64,000 nt of DNA, from NCBI GenBank assembly GCA_011525785.1, contig WYBT01000002.1:1-64000 (forward strand), given 5' to 3'. A program made the translations under genes and the position numbers. Below, in pieces: positions 10,165 through 17,483 of the stretch (position 1 is its first letter; every line of letters starts with the position of its first letter). The notes below the pieces were generated by a model. It did not search any database and was not told the origin of the DNA. It worked only from the letters and a program-made list of their open reading frames with translations. The stretch comes from Planctomycetaceae bacterium. Its GTDB lineage: Bacteria > Planctomycetota > UBA1135 > GCA-002686595.

Positions 10165-11550
10165 ATGCTCCGCTCGACGCTCCGCTCCGCACTCACCGCG
10201 CTCTTCACGTTCACGCTCTGCGCAGAGGCGCCGGCGCAACTGGTCTGGACACAGTTGCAGTCGAGCCCCGCGCCCAGCGCGCGCTACGAGCACGCCTCGT
10301 GCTACCTCTACGGCATCGCGAACGTGCTCGTGTTCGGCGGAACGGATGGCGCCGCGCTGCTGGGCGACACCTGGACCTGGGGATACAGCACGCCCTGGTC
10401 GAGCGGACAGCGAGTGTGGACCCCGCGCCCCGGGCCCGGTCCTGCGCCGCGCAGCGGACACGCCATGACGCGCGCGAACCTCGACTCCGGCGCGCTGCTG
10501 TTCGGCGGTCGACTTGCGAGCGGCGTGCTCAGCGCTGAAACGTGGCTGTGGAAGCCCACGGGCTGGCAGCAGCTCTCCCCCGCTCAAGCGCCGAGCGCAC
10601 GCGCCGGTCACGCCCTCGCGACGGACGAGATGCAGGCCGACGTCCTGCACCTGTTCGGCGGTCGCACCGCCGCAGGACTCAGCAACGAGCTGTGGCGCTT
10701 CAGCGCGGGTCAGTGGAGCCTTGTTTCCACTGCGCACAGCCCGTCCGCGCGCGAAGACCACGTCCTCGAGTGGTTCGCGGACGGAGGCCTGCTCCTCTCG
10801 GGCGGTCGCGACGCGTCGGGCCCGCTGGCCGACGAGTGGATCTTCGACGGCCAGGACTGGCGCGTGAGCAACGCACACGGCGCCGCGCCGCGCGCGGGCC
10901 ATGCTCTCGCGTTCGAGAGCTTGCTGCGGCGGCGCTACATGAGCGTGGGCGGCGTCGACGGTCTCGCGAGCGCGCAAGTCGCGGAGCTGACGATCGACGG
11001 GCGCTGGCTGACTCACGCCACCGCGAGCGGCCCCGCTCCGCGCACTGACGCGAGCCTGCATTGCGCGCCGACCCTCTCCGTCCCGCAGTACCTGCTGTTC
11101 GGCGGCCGCGACGAGCACGGCGCAGCGCTGGGCGACGTGTGGACGCTCGAGCCGCTGCGGCTGGCGCACACGGAGGACTTCGGCGCTGGCTGTGGTCCGG
11201 GCCCCTGGGGGAATTCGGGCCCGCACCTGTTCGCGATGAATGCGCCGCTGATCGGCTCGATGGTCGAGTTCTCCGCGCTGACTGCGGGCCACATGCGGCG
11301 CGCCGTGCTGCTCTTCGGCGTCGAGCAGGCGGCCACGCCCTTCGGCAGCTGCCAACTGTTCGTCGCGCCGGTGAAGCGCCTGCCGATGCAGCGTCTCACC
11401 GATGCGAGCGGCTTCGTGTACGCGCTGGCGGAAGTCGAGCTGCCCTTCGACACCGCGCTGATCGGGACCTCGACGGTGGCGCAGATGATCGAGTTCACGA
11501 GCGCCGGCCGCAGCCTCTCGCAGCCGGTGCGACTGCATGTCGAAGAGTGA
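10165..11550 (+). CDS. Secreted Kelch-repeat-like protein
   Basis: This is a 461-residue exported protein with signal peptide MLRSTLRSALTALFTFTLCAEAPA; the ATG is preceded by GAGGAAA. Five to six Kelch-type units follow, each with a FGG or SGG doublet and a downstream Trp (VLVFGGTD, ALLFGGRL, LHLFGGRT, LLLSGGRD, YLLFGGRD), alternating with P-S-A-R-x-x-H turns, which indicates a beta-propeller. The C-terminal 130 residues begin with FGAGCGPGPWGNSGPHL and resemble in layout, not in cysteine pattern, the four-Cys modules of its neighbours. It is probably extracellular; ligand unknown. Confidence 0.85.
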   Translation: MLRSTLRSALTALFTFTLCAEAPAQLVWTQLQSSPAPSARYEHASCYLYGIANVLVFGGTDGAALLGDTWTWGYSTPWSSGQRVWTPRPGPGPAPRSGHAMTRANLDSGALLFGGRLASGVLSAETWLWKPTGWQQLSPAQAPSARAGHALATDEMQADVLHLFGGRTAAGLSNELWRFSAGQWSLVSTAHSPSAREDHVLEWFADGGLLLSGGRDASGPLADEWIFDGQDWRVSNAHGAAPRAGHALAFESLLRRRYMSVGGVDGLASAQVAELTIDGRWLTHATASGPAPRTDASLHCAPTLSVPQYLLFGGRDEHGAALGDVWTLEPLRLAHTEDFGAGCGPGPWGNSGPHLFAMNAPLIGSMVEFSALTAGHMRRAVLLFGVEQAATPFGSCQLFVAPVKRLPMQRLTDASGFVYALAEVELPFDTALIGTSTVAQMIEFTSAGRSLSQPVRLHVEE

Positions 11551-11785
11551 TGCGGTGACCGACGCTGCACGAGCGAGCTACGACGCAGCGGCGCGCAGCG
11601 GCAATCGCTCGCCCCGAGCGCTCGTCGGCGCCCACGCAGGTCGTACAGGATTTCCGAAACTCTTTGGCCACGTGCTCGGGATGCAAAACCGAGCGACGAT
11701 CGCCAGTGACCTGCGGACCCCGAACTCCACGCGTCAGGCACGAACGCTCGAAGCGCGGAACCCCTTACTTCGACAGGAAAGCACC

Positions 11786-13510
11786 ATGACCCATCTCACG
11801 CGCCGGCGGATCGTTTCGACGACCGGCTCCCTGACCGCACTCTTGACCCTCGGCGGGCTCGCCACAGCCCAATCGATTGCCGTCGAGAAGCAGTTCGTCA
11901 CCCCCTGGTTCGAGGACGACCTCGCGAGCGTGAGCAAGATCGTTGCGGGCCGCTTCCTCGGCGACGCCATCGCCGACGCCGCGGCGCTGCGCTCCGTCGA
12001 CGGCGTCGTCAGCCACGTCGCGAGCATCGTGGAGCCCGCGCGCTTCGCCAACCCGCTCGCCAGCGTCGAAGCGCACGACATCGCGCTCCTGCGGGACGCG
12101 GACGGAACCGGGCACGACGGGCTCGCGGCGCTCGGGCCCGACGGACTGTCGGTGTTGATGCTCTCGCCCACGACCAGCGTGTTCGAGCCGGTCGACATGC
12201 TCGGCGACTCGTGGATGGGCGCGACGCGCGTGTGGTGCATCCGCGGAGGATCGGGCGAGCGCGAGATCCTCGGCTGGCATCCCGCCTCGGCGATGCTGTT
12301 GCGCGCCTCGTGGTCGAGCGCGACGCAGCAACTCTCGTGGATGAGCGCTATCGCGCCGGAGCTGCCCTACGTCGACGAGATCATCGACCTCGACTTCGGC
12401 GGCGCGGGCAGCGGGCGCGAGCTCGCGATCGTGATGGGCGAGTGGCTCAGCGTGCGCAACTGGGACGGCTCGCTGTTCGGCACGCAGCTGTGGATCGGCC
12501 CCGACAACGCGCCCGCGCCGGGCAAGCGCATGTTCGCGGCGCTCGACCGCGCCAGCGGCCACGACGCGCTCGCCTTCCACACCTGGTCAGCGGCCAACAA
12601 CGCGTTCCTGGTGGGCGCGTTCAACGCGACCGCAGCGTGGCCGTCGATCGTGATGAGCACGACGCACCGCGGCACGGCGCTGGTCTCGACCGACTACGAC
12701 AAGGATGGCTACGAGGACTTGGTCCTGCTCGACGCCACGTCGGACGACGTGCGGCTCGCGCGCGGCTCGGCCAGCTCGGGCCTGATCCTCGACGCCAGCT
12801 TCGGCAGCGCGATCGACCTCATCGGCGCCGGTTGCGGCAGCAACGAGTACGGCCTGCTCGCGGCGGGTGACCTGGACTCCGACGAGGACGTCGACCTGAT
12901 CGCCGTGAACGCGATCACAGGTCAACGCGTGACGATCTTCAGCGCGGTTGAAGCGCGCGTCACGCCGGGCATCGATCGCGTTGCGAACTCGCGCAGCACG
13001 CTGTGCGTCGAGGGCGGTGGAGGTTGCACCACGTCGCTCACGCTGACGGCCACGGTTCCGCCCGAGGCCTTCGCGGCCTCGCTGCCCGCTACTCACCTGG
13101 AAATCGTCGGCTGGTTCCTTCCCGACGCCAGCGATCCCGCGTTGGAAATGCAGGGCGCGGGCAGCGTGCTCGCCTATCAGGCGCTCACGCCCAGCTCGAG
13201 CGAGCAGAGCCTCACCCTGCCGGTGACCTGGGCCAGCAACCCGCTGAGCCTCAGCACGAACGCGCTGTTCATCAGCGCGCGCTTCGTGCGCGACACGGCG
13301 CCCGGCGTACGCGTGAAGAGTTGGCCGGCCGCGACGTACTACTACGCGTACGCACCCGGCGGCTCGACGGCGCTCGCGTACCACTTGACCGTCGAGGCCG
13401 ATGCGTGCCCCACCGGCCCGGGCGGCGGCAGCATCAACGAAGGCACGGTCGGCGGCAGCAGCGGCACCGGCACGGGCGGCTCGACGCAGCAGCCGACGCA
13501 GCGTCCCTGA
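11786..13510 (+). CDS. Secreted FG-GAP/VCBS-like repeat protein
   Basis: This is a 574-residue exported protein starting at ATG 11786 (CAGGAAAG before it) with signal MTHLTRRRIVSTTGSLTALLTLGGLATAQ. Calcium-binding-like repeats of the FG-GAP/VCBS type are visible: DYDKDGYEDLVLLDA and GDLDSDEDVDLIAVNA, within what looks like a seven-bladed propeller (about 30-390). A separate beta-rich domain follows (about 400-540). The end is a low-complexity Gly/Ser/Thr tail with GTGTGGSTQQPTQRP. The 235 bp upstream (11551-11785) hold no gene. The gene converges on the CHAT gene, 13 bp apart. Surface role inferred; no enzyme motif seen. Confidence 0.83.
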   Translation: MTHLTRRRIVSTTGSLTALLTLGGLATAQSIAVEKQFVTPWFEDDLASVSKIVAGRFLGDAIADAAALRSVDGVVSHVASIVEPARFANPLASVEAHDIALLRDADGTGHDGLAALGPDGLSVLMLSPTTSVFEPVDMLGDSWMGATRVWCIRGGSGEREILGWHPASAMLLRASWSSATQQLSWMSAIAPELPYVDEIIDLDFGGAGSGRELAIVMGEWLSVRNWDGSLFGTQLWIGPDNAPAPGKRMFAALDRASGHDALAFHTWSAANNAFLVGAFNATAAWPSIVMSTTHRGTALVSTDYDKDGYEDLVLLDATSDDVRLARGSASSGLILDASFGSAIDLIGAGCGSNEYGLLAAGDLDSDEDVDLIAVNAITGQRVTIFSAVEARVTPGIDRVANSRSTLCVEGGGGCTTSLTLTATVPPEAFAASLPATHLEIVGWFLPDASDPALEMQGAGSVLAYQALTPSSSEQSLTLPVTWASNPLSLSTNALFISARFVRDTAPGVRVKSWPAATYYYAYAPGGSTALAYHLTVEADACPTGPGGGSINEGTVGGSSGTGTGGSTQQPTQRP

Positions 13511-13523
13511 CGCGCGCGATCGG

Positions 13524-16148
13524 TCAACTCGCTCGCCGGCGGCGCACGACCAGCACGGCCAGCACCACCAGCACTCCCGCGGCGCCGATCCAAGTCCACA
13601 GCGGACGGATCGGCGCCGCGCTCCGTTCCTGCGCGGCGCCCGCGAGCGCCGGAGAGAAGTCCGCAAGCCCAAAGGCGTGGAACAGGAACGGTTCGCAGCG
13701 CGCGCGGATCGAACTCTCGCCCGCGTAGCTCGCGCGCGCCGCACGCAGCGCCTCGTCGACATCGGCGCCGCGGCCCAGGAGCTGTCCGTGGAAGCGGCCC
13801 AGGAACTCGAGCGCGAAGTCGTAGTCGACGTCGAGCTCGGACAGCACGCTCGCGCGCGCGCCGCCGAGCACGAGCGCGCTGCTGAGCCGGTGGCGCCCGT
13901 CGTCGCCGCGCCGCAACTGGCCCGACTGCGCGCCGCAGGCGGTGAACACGGTGAGCGCGGGAAAGCGCAGGGCTTCGAGCTCGCTCAGCCCCACTTCGGC
14001 GCCGCCCCACAGCACCAGCCGCAGCGGCTGCTCGCCCAGGCCATCGCGACGCGCGTGCGTGAGCACGTGCAGGAAGTCCGCCGCGCAGGCGGCCTCGCCG
14101 AGGGCGGCCGCGGTGACCTGTGCGCCGCTCGACACGCGCAAGTGCTCGCCCAGCGCCGGAAAACGCGCCTCGCCGAGCAACGCCTCGCGTTCGCGCGCAC
14201 CGAACGGCAAGCGCTCGACGGCCGAGCCGGCGTCGGGGCCGGGGTCGCTGCACACCACCAGCCGCGCGTCGAGTTCGGCGAGCGCGCGCCGCGCCGGCGC
14301 CGGCCGCTCGCGCGCGATCCACAGCGCCAGCGGGAACGAAGGCCAGTAGCTCACCGCGTGCGACGCGCCCAGCTCGCGCCCGTCGTTCGCGAGCAGCAGC
14401 TCGAACGGCAAGTAGCCCAGGGTCTCGGGCGCGACGATGGCGACGCGCTCCCACGCCGCGATGCGCGCAAGCAGCGCGGAGTCGAAGATCAACTCCGACA
14501 GCGCGCGGCGCGACGCTTCGAGTTCGGCCGAGTGCTGCTCCGAGTCCATCGCGCGCGCGCGTCCGATGCAGGCCAGGAGTTCCGCGCGCGCCTGGTCGAG
14601 CGTGGCGCTGGGGACTTGCAGCGCGTGGTGCGTGATCGTCTCGCCGTCGAGCGCCAGCACGTGCAACTCGCGCCGCGTGGGCAGGAAGAACAGCGCGCCG
14701 CGCCGCGGACCGAGCAACTCGCGCTGCACTTGCTCGAGGCTGGCGGCGCCCGCGCCGACTTCGCGCGCGGTCGAGCCCACAGCCTGCACGGCGAGCACCG
14801 ACTCGAACGCGCGTCGGCGCCCGGCCTCGCCAGGTGCGAGCGCACAGTGCGCGAAGATCAGCTCGCCGAGCACCTCGCGGCGCTCGCGGTAGCGCAGCGG
14901 TCCGACGCCGCCGGAACGCGGCGGCAGCGCGCGCCACACGTCGAGAGCGGCCGCGAAGTAGCCCTCGAGTTCGTCGCGCAGGCGCGCGAGATCCTCGGCC
15001 GGGACGCCGACCGAGCGCGAGGCGCGCGAAGCCAGCGCTGCGAGTTGCTCTTCGCGTTCACGCAGCGCTCCGCCGCCCTGCGCCAGCGCTTCGCGCACGC
15101 GCTCGATCTCGCGCAGCGCGCCCGCGCCGTCCCCCAGATCCAAGGCCAGCGTGGCCCGCAACTGGCCCAAGGACGCCGCCTCGGAACGCGGGAGGCTCGA
15201 CGGTTCGCCCACGGCGTCGAGCAGCGCGCGCGCCTGTTCGACGTGCGCGCCGTCGCTCGCGACGAGGTCCACCGCCGACTGCGCCGCGCGCAGCCGATTG
15301 CGCGCGAGCTTGGAGGGTGCGAACTCGCGGCCGGAGTGCTCGCGCTCGAAGCGCCGCCAGACTTCGAGCCCCGCGGCCGGCCGCAGCATGGCGTTGGCCA
15401 CGCTGAGCTCGAAGAAGTTCTGGTCGATCGCGAGGTTGGGGTCGTCGAGTTCGGCCGCCGCCGCGCGCGCGGCCTCGAGGTGCGGCGCGGCGAGGTCCGG
15501 CGCGCCCAGTTGCAGCGCGAGCAGCACGCGTCCGCCGGCCAGGAAGAAGCGCGTGTCGGCGTCCCAGCGCGCGTCAGCGCTGTCGGGCGACTCGAGCAGC
15601 GCCTGCGCCGCATCGAGGTGCGCGGCGGTGGCGTTGAAGTCGCGCTCTTGCCTCGCGATCTGCGCCAACTCGATGCGCCAGCGGGCTTGCACGTGCGGGC
15701 GCTCGGCGAAGGCCGGCGACAGCACTTCCTCGAGCACGCGGCGCGCGCTGCTCCGTCGACCGGCTTGAACGAGCCGGAACACCAGCTCCGTGTCCGCGCG
15801 CGCGAGGTCCAGTCCGGCAAGGCGCGCGTCCGAGCGCGCGAACGCGTGCAGATCCGCGAGCAGCGCCAGGGCCGTCTCCTCGGAGAGCGCCGAGTCTGGG
15901 GCGAGCCACGCGTCGACGAGCGCGAACGGCAGTCGCCCGCAGGACTCGACGGGCTCGTCCCAGGGAACCTCGAGCGCGCCTGCCTCGCGAGTGGCGCGCA
16001 GCTGCGCCGCACGAGCGATGAGCTCGTCGACGGGACCCGGCCGCGCGGCTTCGACCGCAGCGCCCTGCGCGACAGGCGCGGCGCGCAAGCCGCCGGTCAG
16101 CGCGAGCGCAGCACCAAGCGCGCAGGCGAAGGCGGCGTAGCGCCGGAG
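13524..16148 (-). CDS. TPR-CHAT caspase-like protein with C-terminal membrane anchor
   Basis: A long helical TPR-like region (roughly the first 500 residues of 874) precedes a CHAT domain, the caspase-fold peptidase family. The catalytic dyad is visible: His in FLHVLTHA (about 698) and Cys in LTVFTACGAQSG (about 738). A single membrane helix (WTWIGAAGVLVVLAVLVV) and a short RRRRAS tail end the protein. A hydrophobic stretch near the beginning (AAFACALGAALALTGG) may be a signal or first membrane helix. The start is unresolved: no ATG or GTG exists near the natural beginning, and the frame stays open to an ATG at 16478 whose upstream part is out-of-frame shadow; 16148 marks where protein-like sequence starts. 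It overlaps the probable anti-sigma gene and forms an operon with it and the sigma gene. Confidence 0.85.
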   Translation of the reverse strand, partial: LRRYAAFACALGAALALTGGLRAAPVAQGAAVEAARPGPVDELIARAAQLRATREAGALEVPWDEPVESCGRLPFALVDAWLAPDSALSEETALALLADLHAFARSDARLAGLDLARADTELVFRLVQAGRRSSARRVLEEVLSPAFAERPHVQARWRIELAQIARQERDFNATAAHLDAAQALLESPDSADARWDADTRFFLAGGRVLLALQLGAPDLAAPHLEAARAAAAELDDPNLAIDQNFFELSVANAMLRPAAGLEVWRRFEREHSGREFAPSKLARNRLRAAQSAVDLVASDGAHVEQARALLDAVGEPSSLPRSEAASLGQLRATLALDLGDGAGALREIERVREALAQGGGALREREEQLAALASRASRSVGVPAEDLARLRDELEGYFAAALDVWRALPPRSGGVGPLRYRERREVLGELIFAHCALAPGEAGRRRAFESVLAVQAVGSTAREVGAGAASLEQVQRELLGPRRGALFFLPTRRELHVLALDGETITHHALQVPSATLDQARAELLACIGRARAMDSEQHSAELEASRRALSELIFDSALLARIAAWERVAIVAPETLGYLPFELLLANDGRELGASHAVSYWPSFPLALWIARERPAPARRALAELDARLVVCSDPGPDAGSAVERLPFGAREREALLGEARFPALGEHLRVSSGAQVTAAALGEAACAADFLHVLTHARRDGLGEQPLRLVLWGGAEVGLSELEALRFPALTVFTACGAQSGQLRRGDDGRHRLSSALVLGGARASVLSELDVDYDFALEFLGRFHGQLLGRGADVDEALRAARASYAGESSIRARCEPFLFHAFGLADFSPALAGAAQERSAAPIRPLWTWIGAAGVLVVLAVLVVRRRRAS

Positions 16149-16687
16149 TCGTCGATCCGTTCGACCAGGATCTCGAGGCTTCCGTGCTCCTCGAGCGCCG
16201 AGAGTGCGGCGGGCGGCAGGTTCCACTGCGGGGCTTGGGTCGACTCGGCGCAGATCTGTTGAGCCGGGTCGCCGGCCCACACGCGCAGATCGTAGCGCGT
16301 GCCGGGAGCGAGCTCGCGCGTCAGACGCAGCGCGACGGCGCCACCCGGCGCGTCGACCAGTTCGATCCAATCCGGGCCGCTGAGCCAGCGGCGCGACGAC
16401 GTCTCGCGCGAGCCGCCAGCGTCGAAGAGCGCCCAACCCAGCGCCGCGACCAGCAGCGCGGCCGCGAGCGCGAACCACGGTCGCCAGGCGCGGCGCGGAG
16501 CGGCGACGCCGGAGCCGACGGCGCGCCGCAAGGCCGCACGCACCTGCTCTGCGTCACCGGGCTCGATCTGCTGTCGCGCGTCGCGCAGAACGCGCGGCGC
16601 CTCGGCGGCCATTTGGGCCAATCGGGCCTCGACAGCCGCCAAGTCGTCGGGGGCCTCGGCGGGCCACTGATCGTCGTTGCTGGTCAT
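16097..16687 (-). CDS. Probable membrane-anchored anti-sigma factor
   Basis: This 196-residue protein starts at ATG 16687 behind a GGGAGG site and overlaps the sigma gene stop by 4 nt (ATGA). An N-terminal cytoplasmic part (about 1-65, acidic and helical, without the His-x3-Cys-x2-Cys zinc motif) is followed by one membrane helix (WFALAAALLVAALGWALF, about 68-88). A C-terminal extracytoplasmic beta-rich domain follows (about 95-196; LAPGTRYDLRVWAG). Position directly after an ECF sigma gene and this topology suggest an anti-sigma factor; sequence similarity alone does not prove it. Confidence 0.75.
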   Translation of the reverse strand: MTSNDDQWPAEAPDDLAAVEARLAQMAAEAPRVLRDARQQIEPGDAEQVRAALRRAVGSGVAAPRRAWRPWFALAAALLVAALGWALFDAGGSRETSSRRWLSGPDWIELVDAPGGAVALRLTRELAPGTRYDLRVWAGDPAQQICAESTQAPQWNLPPAALSALEEHGSLEILVERIDDSGATPPSPARLVLRSR

Positions 16688-17364
16688 GCGCGTGCCTCCC
16701 GGGAAGGTAGCAGCACTCGTTTGAGCCTCTCCAAGGCTCGGTAGTAGCGGGTCTTGACAGTGTTGACCGACTCCGCGCGGCGCGCCGCGATCTCCTCGAA
16801 GGTGAGCTCCTCGAAGTGCTTGAGTCGGACGATCTGGGAGCTGTCGTCGCTGATGGTGTCGAGCGCCGAGCGCACGCGCTCGACGTCGGCGCTGGACTCG
16901 CGCGCAGGGGCGGCCAGCTCTTCGAGCTGCTCGCCGCCGTCCGCGGTCGTTCGGCGGCGGCCGCGGCGCTCGTAGGCGCGCAGCACCTCGACGCACACGA
17001 AGCCGTAGGCCCACGCTTCCAGCGAGGCGCGGCCGTCGAAGCTCTCGAGCTTGCGCCACATCGACACGGCCACGTTCTGGACGATGTCCTCTTCCTCTTC
17101 GCGCGTCAGGCGCCGACCCAGGCGTGCGTTCTGACCGCGCACGCACGCAGGCAGCACCTCGAGCCGTTGCGCGAGCGCTTCGATCGCCTGGGGAATGCCG
17201 GCGCGCGCAGCGCGGGCCAGCTCCAGGTCGCGCTGGGGTTCGCTCACCACTGCATTGTGTACGGCCGCGGCGCGGCGCTCCACACACAGCAGGCGCTGTC
17301 GCGCAGCCTTCGGCGCGAGCAGATCGGGACCCAGGGGAGCAAAGGAGAGGTTGATGGGGTCCAT
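16684..17364 (-). CDS. ECF-type RNA polymerase sigma factor
   Basis: Sigma region 2 is seen in LTREEEEDIVQNVAVSMWRKL and FDGRASLEAWAYGFVCVEVLRAY, and region 4 in FEELTFEEIAARRAESVNTVKTRYYRALERLKRVL with its helix-turn-helix. The protein directs RNA polymerase to promoters outside the housekeeping set. Start choice is uncertain: ATG 17364 gives 226 residues, whereas tandem GTG codons at 17250/17247 give about 187, nearer to the usual ECF size. Neither has a good ribosome binding site. The gene leads an operon with the probable anti-sigma factor and the TPR-CHAT protein, both joined by overlaps. Confidence 0.9.
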   Translation of the reverse strand: MDPINLSFAPLGPDLLAPKAARQRLLCVERRAAAVHNAVVSEPQRDLELARAARAGIPQAIEALAQRLEVLPACVRGQNARLGRRLTREEEEDIVQNVAVSMWRKLESFDGRASLEAWAYGFVCVEVLRAYERRGRRRTTADGGEQLEELAAPARESSADVERVRSALDTISDDSSQIVRLKHFEELTFEEIAARRAESVNTVKTRYYRALERLKRVLLPSREARA

Positions 17365-17413
17365 GGCGCGGCGCCCAGCGGTGCGGTGCGCACGGCCTGT
17401 CCCTCCCAACGAA

Positions 17414-17445
17414 AACGGCGGGGAGTTTCAGCTTTCCCCGCCGTT
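17414..17445 (-). terminator. Rho-independent terminator of the subtilase gene
   Basis: An 11-bp perfect stem (AACGGCGGGGA / TCCCCGCCGTT) with a 10-nt loop lies 39 bp after the subtilase stop. Read on the minus strand, the stem is followed by TTTTCGTT, giving a short U-tract. It separates the subtilase from the sigma operon on the same strand. Confidence 0.75.
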
Positions 17446-17483
17446 CGCAAACTCCTGCAGTCGCGCCGCGCGGGCGCGGGACG

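Noticed and set aside
13524..16478. ATG 16478 as start of the CHAT protein
   Set aside because: The first 110 residues would be Arg-rich shadow of the anti-sigma gene; protein-like sequence begins near 16148.
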